From: JBBROS01 sp965199595
Lineage (GTDB): Bacteria; Pseudomonadota; Alphaproteobacteria; Acetobacterales; Acetobacteraceae
Length of the DNA: 64,000 nt
NCBI GenBank assembly: GCA_965199595.1
Contig: OZ241182.1
Coordinates: 2,976,001-3,040,000, forward strand
Reading direction: 5' to 3'
Below, in pieces: positions 46,203 to 55,472 of this stretch. Position numbers and translations under genes: made by a program. The notes under the pieces were generated by a model. That model worked only from the letters and a program-made list of their open reading frames with translations. It ran no database searches and was not told the origin of the DNA. The first letter of the stretch is position 1; every line of letters begins with the position of its first letter.

Positions 46203-46628
46203 ATGGCACGTGTCAAGCGGGGCGTAACCACACACGCCCGTCATAAGAAGGTCATCGAGGCCAGCAAGGGCTTCGTTGGCCGTTCATCCACCAATTACCG
46301 CATCGCGCTGCAGCGGCTCGAGAAGTCGTTGCAGTATGCGTATCGGGACCGCCGGGTCAAGAAGCGGGAGTTCCGTGCGCTGTGGATCCAGCGGATCAAT
46401 GCCGCGGTGCGCGAGGAGGGGCTGACCTATAGCCGCTTCATTGCCGGGGTGAAGGCCACCGGCATCGAGATGGACCGGAAGATCCTTTCCGCCATCGCGT
46501 TCGACGACCCGGTCGCCTTCAAGGTCATCATCGAGCAGGTGAAGGCCGTGATGCACGCCGCCGCGGAGAACGCGACGGTTGCCAGCCTGAACGAGCTTAC
46601 GGAAAACCCCGAGCCCGTCGCCAACTAA
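46203..46628 (+). CDS. rplT: 50S ribosomal protein L20
   Basis: A 141-residue L20 with MARVKRGVTTHARHKK, RRVKKREFRALWIQRINAAVR and YSRFIAGVKATGIEMDRKILS. It has an about 20-residue C-terminal extension. L20 binds 23S rRNA early in 50S assembly and, in many bacteria, represses its own operon. Start 13 bases after rpmI with AGGAGG in front. Confidence 0.97.
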   Translation: MARVKRGVTTHARHKKVIEASKGFVGRSSTNYRIALQRLEKSLQYAYRDRRVKKREFRALWIQRINAAVREEGLTYSRFIAGVKATGIEMDRKILSAIAFDDPVAFKVIIEQVKAVMHAAAENATVASLNELTENPEPVAN

Positions 46629-46666
46629 GCAACGCCGCCTGCGTTGCTGATGCGAGATTGCTGTTG

Positions 46667-46693
46667 CGGGCCGTCCTTCGGGGCGGCCCGTTT
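46667..46693 (+). terminator. Intrinsic terminator after rplT
   Basis: A 10-bp stem CGGGCCGTCC (46667-46676) with a TTCG tetraloop pairing with 46681-46690 (one G-U), then TTTGCGTTTG. Confidence 0.85.
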
Positions 46694-46701
46694 GCGTTTG
46701 G

Positions 46702-46744
46702 GTCCGCGATCGCGGACTTTTTGTGTGTGGGTCCGCGATCGCGG
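46702..46744 (+). repeat. Tandem GTCCGCGATCGCGG palindromes
   Basis: GGGTCCGCGATCGCGG occurs at 46700-46715 and 46729-46744, each containing the 12-base palindrome CCGCGATCGCGG. The first copy, extended to GTCCGC-GATC-GCGGAC, is followed by TTTTT and could act as a second terminator. Confidence 0.6.
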
Positions 46745-46818
46745 CCCAGGCGTCCGCGGCCTCTCGACCATCATGCGACAGGCGCGATAGGGTCGGGGCA
46801 GGAAGGCAGGGTGGGTTC

Positions 46819-47547
46819 ATGCGGTCAGGGTTCAGGGTTCTCGGCCGCGCGGCCATCCTCGCCGCCCTGGTGGCGCTGAGCGCGTGCCAGGCCGCGCCGG
46901 GGGCGGCACCGGCCGCGACACCGGTCCGTGGCGTCAGCGTGCTCAACGGCGTCGGCTATGTGGTGTTCAACGCGCCCATCCGCGACCAGAGCCGCGACCT
47001 GCTGATCGCCGATATCGGCAAGCTGGTCGACGACGGCGCCACCACCATCCACCTGGCCATCAACTCCCCGGGCGGCAGCATCAAGGCGGCGCAGGGCATT
47101 GTCGACTACATGGCGCAGACCCATGCAAGCCGGGGTGTGCAGTTCGAGGTGTACAACGTCGGCCTGGTCGCCTCGGCGGCCTCCTATGTGTTCCTCACGG
47201 CGCAGCGGCGGTATGCGGCGCCGAACAGCGCCTTCCTGTTCCATGCGGCCGGGCTGTCCAGCAACGGGCTGGTGTCCTCGGAACGGCTGCGGGAGGCGGC
47301 AGACGAGCTGGACGCCTATGAGCGGGTGGTGCGCGCCACCATGAAGGCGCGCACCCGCCTGACCGACAGCGAGGCGCAGACCTATGTGCGGCGCACGGTG
47401 CTGCTGAATGCCGATGATGCCAGGCGGGACGGCGTGATCGACGGCATCGCGCCCTTCGTCGTGCCGAGCGGCGCCCGTGCCTGGACCATCGTCGTGCGGA
47501 CCGTCCCGGCCCCGGCGCGGCCCGCCACCCAGGCCACGCCGAACTGA
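46819..47547 (+). CDS. ClpP-like serine protease lipoprotein
   Basis: A 242-residue protein with a lipoprotein signal (LVALSAC, Cys about 23) and a ClpP-fold: INSPGG (oxyanion strand), GLVASAASYVFL (nucleophile Ser), FLFHAAG (catalytic His), and a downstream LTDSEAQTYVRR carrying a possible Asp. Cytosolic ClpP has no lipid anchor; exported ClpP/SppA-like proteins do occur. It is predicted to be membrane-tethered on the periplasmic side, so Clp ATPases could not feed it. The ATG at 46819 begins the signal peptide. It interrupts the usual rplT-pheS order. Confidence 0.8.
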   Translation: MRSGFRVLGRAAILAALVALSACQAAPGAAPAATPVRGVSVLNGVGYVVFNAPIRDQSRDLLIADIGKLVDDGATTIHLAINSPGGSIKAAQGIVDYMAQTHASRGVQFEVYNVGLVASAASYVFLTAQRRYAAPNSAFLFHAAGLSSNGLVSSERLREAADELDAYERVVRATMKARTRLTDSEAQTYVRRTVLLNADDARRDGVIDGIAPFVVPSGARAWTIVVRTVPAPARPATQATPN

Positions 47548-47616
47548 TAGCCAGGCCGAACTGATCTACCCGCCCGGCCCTACCCCGCCCGGCCATTTCC
47601 GTCTAAGCCGCACCGC

Positions 47617-48690
47617 ATGACCGACGCGCTCGACCAGCTCAATGCCGACACCATGGCCGCCCTTGCCGCCACCACGGACCTGCGGGCGTGGGACGCCGTC
47701 CGCGTCGGCACGCTGGGGAAGTCCGGGCGCCTCACGGCGCTGCTGAAGGAGCTTGGCGGGTTGCAGCCCGAGGAGCGCAAGGCGCGGGGTGCCGCGCTGA
47801 ACCAGCTGCGCGACGCGCTCACCACCGCCATCGAGGCGCGGCGCGTGCAGCTGGATGCCGCCGCCCTCGATGCCCGGCTGGCCGCCGAGACCATCGATGT
47901 GAGTTTGCCGCCGCCGCCGCGGCCGCGTGGGCTGATCCATCCCATCACCCGCACCATGGAGGAGATGGCCGCGATCTTCGGCGCCATGGGCTTCAGGGTC
48001 GGCGAGGGGCTGGACGTGCAGAACGACTGGTTCAACTTCGGGGCGCTGAACATCCCGCCGCATCATCCGGCGCGGGCGGACCATGACACGTTCTACCTGC
48101 CGGGCACGCGGGACGGGCGGCCGCTGCTGCTGCGGACGCAGACCAGCGACGTGCAGATCATCTCGATGCTGAACGAGGCGCCGCCGCTGCGGGTGATCGC
48201 GCCGGGTCGGACCTATCGGGCGGATCACGACGCGACGCACTCGCCGATGTTCCACCAGTGCGAGGGGCTTTGCATCGACCGCGGCATCACGCTGGCGCAC
48301 CTGAAGGGCTGCCTGATCGATTTCCTGCGGGCGTTCTTCGGCATCGCCGGCCTGCCGGTGCGGTTCCGCAGTTCGTATTTCCCGTTCACCGAGCCCTCGA
48401 TGGAGGTGGATATCGGCTGGAACAAGCGGACCGGGGAGATCGGGGGGGGCGGCGACTGGCTGGAGATCCTGGGCAGCGGGATGGTGCATCCGCGCGTGCT
48501 GGCCAATTGCGGGCTGGACCCGAGGGAGTGGCAGGGCTTCGCGTTCGGCATGGGGGTGGAGCGCGTGACGATGCTGAAGCACGGCATGGCGGACCTGCGG
48601 CCGTTCTACGAGAGCGACCTGCGCTGGCTGCGGCATTACGGCTTCGACCCCATGCTCCCCACCGCGCTGCATGAGGGGATCTCGGCATGA
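47617..48690 (+). CDS. pheS: Phenylalanine--tRNA ligase alpha subunit
   Basis: A 357-residue class II synthetase subunit: N-terminal coiled coil, HPITRTMEEMAAIF, motif 2 TSDVQIISML, HQCEGL, FRSSYFPFTEPS and motif 3 GFAFGMGVERVTML. With PheT it forms the (alpha-beta)2 enzyme. The ATG of pheT overlaps its stop by 4 bases. Confidence 0.97.
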   Translation: MTDALDQLNADTMAALAATTDLRAWDAVRVGTLGKSGRLTALLKELGGLQPEERKARGAALNQLRDALTTAIEARRVQLDAAALDARLAAETIDVSLPPPPRPRGLIHPITRTMEEMAAIFGAMGFRVGEGLDVQNDWFNFGALNIPPHHPARADHDTFYLPGTRDGRPLLLRTQTSDVQIISMLNEAPPLRVIAPGRTYRADHDATHSPMFHQCEGLCIDRGITLAHLKGCLIDFLRAFFGIAGLPVRFRSSYFPFTEPSMEVDIGWNKRTGEIGGGGDWLEILGSGMVHPRVLANCGLDPREWQGFAFGMGVERVTMLKHGMADLRPFYESDLRWLRHYGFDPMLPTALHEGISA

Positions 48691-51140
48691 AGTTCACCCT
48701 GGAGTGGCTGCGCACGCACCTGGAGACCGATGCCACGCTGGAGGCCATCACCGACCGGCTGACCGGGATCGGGCTGGAGCTGGAGGGGGTGACCGATCCG
48801 GGCGCGGCGCTGGCCGGGTTCCGTGTGGCGCATGTGGTGAGTGCCGAGCAGCACCCGAATGCCGACCGGCTGCGGGCCTGCATGGTGGATGCGGGCGATG
48901 GGCTGGTGAGCGTGGTGTGTGGGGCGCCGAATGCGCGGGCCGGCATGAAGGCGGTGTTCGCGCCGCCCGGGGCGTATATCCCGGGGAGCGGGATCACGCT
49001 GAAGGTGGGGGAGATCCGGGGCGTCACCAGCGCCGGGATGCTGCTCAGCCTGCGGGAGATGGGGCTGGGGGAGAGCCATGACGGCATCCTGGAGCTGCCG
49101 CAGGATGCGCCGGCCGGCACGCCGTATCCTGTCTATGCCGGGATGAACGACCCGGTGATCGAGATCGCCGTCACCCCGAACCGGGGGGATGCGCTGAGTA
49201 TCCGGGGGATTGCGCGGGACCTGGCGGCGTCCGGGCTCGGGGTGTTGAAGCCCTGGGCGCCGGTGGCGGTTCCCGGGGGGTTCGAGAGTCCGGTGCGGTG
49301 GGCGATCGGGGGGACCGATGCCTGTCCCTGGGTGCTGGGGCGCACCATACGCGGCGTGGTGAACGGGGCGAGCCCGGAGTGGCTGCAGGCGCGGCTGCTG
49401 GCGATCGGGCTGCGGCCGATCAATGCGCTGGTGGATGTCACCAACTTCTTCTGCTTCGACCTCGGGCGGCCGCTGCATGTGTTCGATGCGGACAGGATTG
49501 CCGGGCCGGTGCTCACGCTGCGGCCGGGCGATGGCGAGACGTTCCAGGCGCTGAACGGCAAGAGCTACGTCGCCGGCCCGGCCGATTGCGTCATTGCCGA
49601 TGCCGCGGGGGTGCAGTCCCTGGCCGGCGTGATGGGGGGCGAGGCGACCGGATGCACCGAGGCGACCACCAGCGTGTTTGTCGAGTGCGCCCTGTTCGAC
49701 GCCGTTGCCGTGGCGCTGACCGGGCGGCGCCACGCCATCACCAGCGATGCCCGCCAGCGTTTCGAGCGCGGCATCGACCCGGCGCTGCTGCCCGCGGCGC
49801 TGGAGGCGGCCACCGCGCTCATCCAGCAGCTGTGCGGGGGCGAGGCCAGCGTGGTGGTGCAGGCCGGCGCCGAACCGGCGTGGCAGCGCACCGCCACCAT
49901 GGCGTTCGCGCGCCTGTCCACGCTGGGCGGCGCCGAGGTGCCGCCCGATGAGGCCGTGGCGGCGCTGACCCGGCTCGGCTTCACCGAAACCAGCCGCACC
50001 GCCACCCACCTCACCGTCGCCGTGCCGTCCTGGCGCAACGACATCGCTGCGCCCATCGTTCTGGACCCCAGCCCCGGCCTGCCGGCGGAGCGTGTTGCTG
50101 CGCTGCTGGCCGGCTGTGCGGTGGCGGAGCCGGAGGCGGACCTGGTTGAGGAGGTGCTGCGCCTGCGTGGCCTCGACACCATTCCGCCGGTGTCGCTGCC
50201 CACCAGTGCTGCCGTTCCGGCCGCGACGCTGACCCCGCGGCAGGTTCGCGCTGCGCTGGCCCGGCGGACCCTGGCTGCTGCCGGGCTGCTGGAATGCGTC
50301 AGCTTCAGCTTCATGGACCACGGGAGCGCCGCGTTGTTCGGGGGTGAGGTGCCGGGTCTGCGGCTGCTCAACCCGATTGCGGCGGACCTGGACCAGATGC
50401 GGGCGACGCCGGTTGCCACGCTGGCGCAGGCGGCGGCGCGCAACCAGGCGCGCGGATTGCCGGACAACCTGCTGTTCGAGGCCGGGCCGGGGTTTTCCGG
50501 GAGCGGACAGGAGGTGGTTGCGGCGGGCCTGCTTGCCGGGTCCAGCCCCAGGCACCCCGGTGCGCCGGCCCGGCCGTATGGTGCCATGGACGCGAAGGCC
50601 ATGGTGCTTGAGGTTCTCGCGGCGCTGGGCCTGCCGATGGACAGCCTCAGTGTCAGCACGGATGCTCCCGGCTGGTATCATCCCGGCCAGTCCGGCGTGG
50701 TGCGGCAGGGACCGAAGCTGGTGCTGGCGACGTTCGGCGCACTGCATCCGGCGGTGAGCGCGACGCTTGACCTGGTGGGTGCCGCCGCGGCCTTCGAGGT
50801 GTTCCTCGACCGGGTGCCGGAGCCCAAGCGGCGCAAGCGGAGCACGCCGGACTTCCCGGCCTTCCAGCCGGTGCGGCGGGATTTCGCGTTTCTGGTGGAT
50901 GCCGCCGCCGCGGCCGACACGCTGCTGCGTGCCGCGCGGGGAGCCGAGCGGACGCTGATTGCCGAGGCGCGGCTGTTCGATGTGTTCCAGGGCGGCACGC
51001 TGGCGCCGGAGCGGAAGTCGGTGGGGATCGAGGTGGTGTTCCAGCCGCGCGAGCGGAGCCTGACGGATGCGGAGATCGAGGCCGCGAGCGCCAAGGTGGT
51101 GGCCGCGGTGGCGAAGGCGACGGGGGCCGTGCTGCGGTAG
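48687..51140 (+). CDS. pheT: Phenylalanine--tRNA ligase beta subunit
   Basis: An 817-residue beta subunit: tRNA-binding domain near 40-150 (QHPNADRLRACMVDAG, VVCGAPN), B3/4 editing domain (PLHVFDADRI), B5 domain, and the C-terminal FDX-ACB anticodon-binding domain (FPAFQPVRRDFAFLVD). It contributes tRNA binding and tyrosine editing. Confidence 0.97.
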   Translation: MKFTLEWLRTHLETDATLEAITDRLTGIGLELEGVTDPGAALAGFRVAHVVSAEQHPNADRLRACMVDAGDGLVSVVCGAPNARAGMKAVFAPPGAYIPGSGITLKVGEIRGVTSAGMLLSLREMGLGESHDGILELPQDAPAGTPYPVYAGMNDPVIEIAVTPNRGDALSIRGIARDLAASGLGVLKPWAPVAVPGGFESPVRWAIGGTDACPWVLGRTIRGVVNGASPEWLQARLLAIGLRPINALVDVTNFFCFDLGRPLHVFDADRIAGPVLTLRPGDGETFQALNGKSYVAGPADCVIADAAGVQSLAGVMGGEATGCTEATTSVFVECALFDAVAVALTGRRHAITSDARQRFERGIDPALLPAALEAATALIQQLCGGEASVVVQAGAEPAWQRTATMAFARLSTLGGAEVPPDEAVAALTRLGFTETSRTATHLTVAVPSWRNDIAAPIVLDPSPGLPAERVAALLAGCAVAEPEADLVEEVLRLRGLDTIPPVSLPTSAAVPAATLTPRQVRAALARRTLAAAGLLECVSFSFMDHGSAALFGGEVPGLRLLNPIAADLDQMRATPVATLAQAAARNQARGLPDNLLFEAGPGFSGSGQEVVAAGLLAGSSPRHPGAPARPYGAMDAKAMVLEVLAALGLPMDSLSVSTDAPGWYHPGQSGVVRQGPKLVLATFGALHPAVSATLDLVGAAAAFEVFLDRVPEPKRRKRSTPDFPAFQPVRRDFAFLVDAAAAADTLLRAARGAERTLIAEARLFDVFQGGTLAPERKSVGIEVVFQPRERSLTDAEIEAASAKVVAAVAKATGAVLR

Positions 51141-51162
51141 GGCAGGCAGGCCCCTGCCTGCC
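51141..51162. terminator. Hairpin between pheT and a converging gene
   Basis: GGCAGGCAGG at 51141-51150 is complementary to 51153-51162, immediately after the pheT stop; a third copy of the GCAGGCAGG unit follows at about 51167. No T tract; bidirectional use is possible. Confidence 0.5.
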
Positions 51163-51193
51163 AGAGCAGGCAGGCCCCCGTCCCCGCGCCGGG

Positions 51194-52405
51194 TCAGCTC
51201 TTGACCAGCGCGCATCCGCCTTCGGCCATCGGGCGGAACGCCTCGTCCGCCGGGGTGGTGGCGACCAGCTTCAGCACGTCCCAGCCGCCCTTGCTCTCGC
51301 TGGGCGCCTTGGCCTGGAACAGGTAGCTCGGGTGGATCTTGCGCCCATCGGCGCGGATGATGCCATGGCCGAAGCAGTCATCGTCGGTCGGCATCGCCTT
51401 CATGCGGGCCACCGCGGCGCGGCCATCGGCCTTCGCTGCCGCGATGCCCATGGCGTCCACCGCCTTCAGGTAGTGCAGCACGCTGGCATAGCAGCCGGCC
51501 TGCACCATGTTCGGCCACTGGTTCGGCGTCTTGTCCTTGATGCGGGCCATGAAGGCCCGGGTGCGGTCGTTCAGGTCCCAGTAGTAGCTCTCGGTCAGCA
51601 GCAGCCCCTGTGCGGTCTCGAGCCCCAGCGCATGCACGTTGCTGCTGTAGAACAGCATCGCCGCGATCTTCATCGTCCTGGTGAGGCCGAACTCCTGCGC
51701 CTGCTTGATGCAGTTGATGGTGTCGTTGCCGGAGTTGCAGAAGCCCAGCACCTTGGCGCCCGAGGCCTGCGCCTGCACCAGCATGGCCGAGAAGTCCGTG
51801 GTGTCCGGGAACGGATACTCGCTGGCGCCTGTGACCTTGCCGCCGCCCTGGGTCACGAACCGGGCGGTGTCGCGCTGCAGCTGCTGGCCGAACACGTAGT
51901 TGGCGGTGATGAAGTACCAGCTGTCACCCCCGGCCTTCACCATGGCGCCGCCGGTGGACTTGGCGAGCATGTAGGTGTCGTAGGTCCAGTGGATGGTGTT
52001 GGGCGAGCACTGCGCCCCGGTGAGATCGGTGGAGGCCGCGCCATTGTTCAGCATCACCTTGTTCTTCTCACGGCAGACGGAGTTCACCGCCAGCGCCACG
52101 GAGGAGGTCGGCACGTCCACGATGACGTCCACCCCGCTGTCCAGCCATTGGCGCGCGATGCCGGCGCCCACATCGGGCTTGTTCTGGTGGTCGGCGAACA
52201 GCACCTCCACCGCCATGCCCTTTGCCGCCGCATATTCCTGCACCGCCTGGCGCACGCAGACCACGCTGGTGGGCCCGCCATCATCCCGGTAGGGGCCGGA
52301 CTGGTCGTTCAGCACGCCGATCCGCAACGTGGGGGGCTGGGCGCGCCCCATGCGGGGCAGTGCGGTCACGGCGGTGGCGGCAAGCAGCTCGCGGCGTGCG
52401 ATCAT
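51194..52405 (-). CDS. ABC transporter substrate-binding protein (Leu/Ile/Val-type fold)
   Basis: A 403-residue exported protein with a short leader (MIARRELLAATAVTALPRMGRA) and a periplasmic-binding fold of the branched-chain amino acid/amide class: RIGVLNDQSGPYRD, GVDVIVDVPTSSVALAV, FITANYVFGQQLQRDTARFV. Paralogue of the liv binding protein at 32.8 kb but not closely alike. No permease genes adjoin it. It shares strand with the thiamine-diphosphate enzyme next to it, which lies 86 bases upstream. Confidence 0.88.
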   Translation of the reverse strand: MIARRELLAATAVTALPRMGRAQPPTLRIGVLNDQSGPYRDDGGPTSVVCVRQAVQEYAAAKGMAVEVLFADHQNKPDVGAGIARQWLDSGVDVIVDVPTSSVALAVNSVCREKNKVMLNNGAASTDLTGAQCSPNTIHWTYDTYMLAKSTGGAMVKAGGDSWYFITANYVFGQQLQRDTARFVTQGGGKVTGASEYPFPDTTDFSAMLVQAQASGAKVLGFCNSGNDTINCIKQAQEFGLTRTMKIAAMLFYSSNVHALGLETAQGLLLTESYYWDLNDRTRAFMARIKDKTPNQWPNMVQAGCYASVLHYLKAVDAMGIAAAKADGRAAVARMKAMPTDDDCFGHGIIRADGRKIHPSYLFQAKAPSESKGGWDVLKLVATTPADEAFRPMAEGGCALVKS

Positions 52406-52491
52406 GGCGTGTCTCTCCCGGTATGGCGGCGCCTCTGCGGGCCCCTGTCATCACGCTAACGAGACTGCCGCCCCGGCGCTAGCTCCGGCGG

Positions 52492-54198
52492 CTAGGTCCG
52501 GGCGGTCTTCACCACGCCGGTGCCGCCCCGCAGCTGCTGGATGGTGGTGCGGGAGGTGATCTGCTCCGGGTCCGTCCGCAGCTCGATCAAGGCGGGCCTG
52601 CCGCTGGCGACGGCGCGCTGGAACGCCGGCCCGAACCCGGCGGTGGTGCACACGGTCTCGCCATGGCCGCCGAACGACTCCATGAACTTCGCAAAGTCCG
52701 GGTTGGTCAGCGCCGTGCCCGAGACCCGGCCGGGATAGGTCCGCTCCTGGTACATCCGGATCGTCCCATACATGGCGTTGTTGAACACCAGGATGATCGG
52801 GGCCACCCCCTCCTGGAAGCAGGTCGCGATCTCCTGACCCGTCATCAGCATGCCGCCATCGCCCACGAACACCACCACCTGGCGGCCGGGATAGGCGATG
52901 GCGGCGCCGATCCCGGCCGGGACGCCATAGCCCATGGCGCCGTTGGTGGGGCCGATCAGCCGCTGCTGGTCCGTGAACGCCATGAAGCGCGCCGGCCAGG
53001 TGGCGAAGTTGCCGGCATCCGAGGTGAACACCGCATCGGGCGCCGCCAGGGCCTGCAGGGTGTGCATGGCCTCGGCCAGGTTCAGCGCGCCGGGGTAGTC
53101 CGGCGCCGCCTGGCCCTTCACGCGCAGGGCCCGCAGCGCCGCGGTCCAGCCGGCCCAGCCGCCGGGCGCCGCCGGCAGCGCCGCCGCCGCGTGGGCGAAG
53201 GCGTTGAGGTCCGCGCAGATCCCCAGCGCCGGGCGGAACACCCGGCCGATCTCGCTGGCATCCGGGTGGATCTGCACGATTCGGGTGGTGCCGGTGCCGG
53301 CGGCATCGAACAGGGTGTAGCCCTGGCTGGTTGCCTCGCCCAGGCGGGTGCCGATGGCGAGCACCAGGTCCGCCTCCCTGGCGCGGGCCACGAGCGCCGG
53401 GTCGGAGCCGACGCCGAGGTCGCCGACGAAGTTGTCGAGCCGTCCGTCGTAGAGCGCCTGCCGCCGGAAGCCGACCGCCACGGGGATGTTGCGCGCCAGC
53501 AGGTAGTCGCGGATCGCCGCGCGCCCCGCCTCGGTCCAGCAGGTGCCGCCCAGGATCGCCAGCGGCTGCTGGCTTTTGGCGAGCAGCGCCTCCATTGCGG
53601 CCAGGCCGGCCGGGTCCGGCTGCGGCGGATAGACCGTTGTGCGCGGCAGGTCCGGCACGTTCACCAGGTGCTTCTGCATCTCCTCGCTGAGCGCGATCAC
53701 CACCGGGCCCGGCCGCCCCGTGGTCGCGACGTCCACCGCATGGGCCACCAGCTCCGGGATGCGGCGCGCATCGTCGATCTGCGTCACCCATTTGGCCAGC
53801 GGGCCGAACATGCGGCGGTAGTCCACCTCCTGGAAGCTGTCGCGGTCGGTCTCCTCGAACGGGATCTGCCCCACGAACAGCAGCATGGGCGTGCTGTCCT
53901 GCATGGCCACGTGCACGCCGATGGCGCCGTGGCAGGCGCCGGGTCCACGGGTGACCATGGCGGCGGCGGGGCGGCCCTTCAGCTTGCCGTAGGCCTCGGC
54001 CATGTTCACCGCCCCGGCCTCGAACCGGCAGGTCACCAGGCGGATCTGGTCCTGCACGGCGTACAGCCCGTCCAGCACGTCCAGGTAGCTTTCGCCCGGC
54101 ACGGCGAACACGGTGTCGATTCCCTGTGCGATCAGCGCATCCGCCAGCACGCGGCCGCCGGGCCGGCTCGTGGTGGTGTTGAGCGCGTTGTCCGCCAT
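52492..54198 (-). CDS. Thiamine-diphosphate-dependent enzyme (acetolactate synthase large-subunit-like)
   Basis: A 568-residue enzyme of the POX/AHAS superfamily: catalytic Glu36 in FAVPGESYLD, central domain LAILGG, and the C-terminal ThDP-binding motif from GDGGMLMTGQE to VFNNAMYG. No small regulatory subunit (ilvN) accompanies it, and there is no ilvC, so it is less likely to be the biosynthetic acetolactate synthase than a catabolic or oxidative relative. Substrate not assignable. Confidence 0.85.
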   Translation of the reverse strand: MADNALNTTTSRPGGRVLADALIAQGIDTVFAVPGESYLDVLDGLYAVQDQIRLVTCRFEAGAVNMAEAYGKLKGRPAAAMVTRGPGACHGAIGVHVAMQDSTPMLLFVGQIPFEETDRDSFQEVDYRRMFGPLAKWVTQIDDARRIPELVAHAVDVATTGRPGPVVIALSEEMQKHLVNVPDLPRTTVYPPQPDPAGLAAMEALLAKSQQPLAILGGTCWTEAGRAAIRDYLLARNIPVAVGFRRQALYDGRLDNFVGDLGVGSDPALVARAREADLVLAIGTRLGEATSQGYTLFDAAGTGTTRIVQIHPDASEIGRVFRPALGICADLNAFAHAAAALPAAPGGWAGWTAALRALRVKGQAAPDYPGALNLAEAMHTLQALAAPDAVFTSDAGNFATWPARFMAFTDQQRLIGPTNGAMGYGVPAGIGAAIAYPGRQVVVFVGDGGMLMTGQEIATCFQEGVAPIILVFNNAMYGTIRMYQERTYPGRVSGTALTNPDFAKFMESFGGHGETVCTTAGFGPAFQRAVASGRPALIELRTDPEQITSRTTIQQLRGGTGVVKTART

Positions 54199-54776
54199 GG
54201 CCGTTCCCCTTCGTCGATCTGGGGGAGCCTACGCCTTGGCGCCCGGCTGTCCAGCGGGGCCGGGCCGTGGCAGGATGCGCGCCATCTCTGTTCAGGTTCA
54301 ATCGGGCTGTTGATGCTAGACGATCTTTCAAAGCGCGATCAGCGAACCGGAAGTATTGCCTTGTTACATTCTGATATTCACCACGTGTTCCCGCACCACC
54401 CAACGATCCTCTGCGTTGGATCGAGCATGTGCGAATGGTAGAACAGCGTGGAGTTGAACACCGACTTGCCGGACGATGCGGTCAGCGCGGTGCTGCTGCT
54501 GCGGCGTTGCACGGTGTGTCGGGCGTTGCCGACCGACGGGGTGTTTGCGGTGAAGGATTTGAGGCGGAGGTCTGGGTGCCAGACACGATAGTGTCTGGGT
54601 GATGCGGATGTGGCTGCCGAGCAGGAAGATGCCCAGATCTGCCTGCCGTCTGGACCACCAGAGTACCGGCGGCGGCTTCGAACGCCTATCCCTGGACCAT
54701 GCTCAGTCTCGGCCCCTAGCTGAATCGAGCCATTCAGCCTACACCAAACCAACATTCCCTTATCGAAGGTGCTGAT
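54199..54776. other. Gene-free, lower-GC interval
   Basis: No convincing gene on either strand in 578 bases. The stretch has shorter open frames of mixed composition without recognisable domains and may contain remnants. A nested hairpin occurs at 54571-54598: TCTGG/CCAGA alternatively CCAGACAC-GATA-GTGTCTGG (8 bp perfect). Confidence 0.5.
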
Positions 54777-55472
54777 ATGGCGCACGATGCACAGAAACGG
54801 TTCGTCACCAGTATTCGGGCAGCGTTTTTCAGCTACTTCCAAGATAAGCGTGTTCTGGAAATTGGCAGCCTGGACATCAACGGCAGCGTTCGGTCCATGT
54901 TTGACAATTGCGAGTACATTGGTCTTGACGTAGCGGCCGGCCCTGGTGTGGACGTGGTAACGCAGGGTCAGGATTATGACGCACCTGACGGGTCGTTCGA
55001 TACGGTGATCTGTTGTGAGGTCATGGAGCATAACCCGCATTGGGTTGAGACGTTCGAGAATATGATTCGTCTCTGCCGGCCAGGGGGGCTCATCATCATG
55101 AGTTGCGGCGGCACCGGGCGCGCAGAGCACGGGACCACGCGGACGACGGTGTCTGATTCCCCGCTCACGATCGGCATGGGCTGGGAGTACTACCACAACC
55201 TGACGGCATCAGAGGTTATGAGGCGTATTCCGTTGGGACAAAGCATGAAACCTTACGGTTTCATGTATAACCACGAGTCGAGTGATCTATACTTTGTGGG
55301 ATTTCGCCGCGGCGGCAAAATCGTGCCTGCTGCGGAACGAAGCATCAGAACCCTGCAACGTTATTATATAGTTCGGAATGTTCCGTCGCGCGTGCGGGCC
55401 TTGAAGCGCCAGGTCTTGATCCATCTCGTTGGCGAGCAGAGGTATAACGCTGGTCCGGTCCGATTCTGGTAG
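54777..55472 (+). CDS. Class I SAM-dependent methyltransferase
   Basis: A 231-residue methyltransferase: motif I VLEIGSLDINGSV, motif II YIGLDVAAGPGVDVV, motif IV DTVICCEVMEHNP and PGGLIIMSCGG. It resembles Methyltransf_11-type enzymes acting on small molecules or glycans. The composition is less GC-rich than its surroundings and it has no operon partners, so it is likely a recent arrival. Substrate unknown. An uncharacterised basic C-terminal tail (about 180-231) follows the fold. Confidence 0.83.
   Translation: MAHDAQKRFVTSIRAAFFSYFQDKRVLEIGSLDINGSVRSMFDNCEYIGLDVAAGPGVDVVTQGQDYDAPDGSFDTVICCEVMEHNPHWVETFENMIRLCRPGGLIIMSCGGTGRAEHGTTRTTVSDSPLTIGMGWEYYHNLTASEVMRRIPLGQSMKPYGFMYNHESSDLYFVGFRRGGKIVPAAERSIRTLQRYYIVRNVPSRVRALKRQVLIHLVGEQRYNAGPVRFW

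Noticed and set aside
46629..46818. Riboswitch or L20-type leader before the lipoprotein gene
   Set aside because: The structures here are terminators and palindromes that follow rplT; no recognised riboswitch core is visible.
48636..51215. Large minus-strand open frame opposite pheT
   Set aside because: Arg/Gln/His-rich shadow frame with no motif, fully overlapping a clear pheT.
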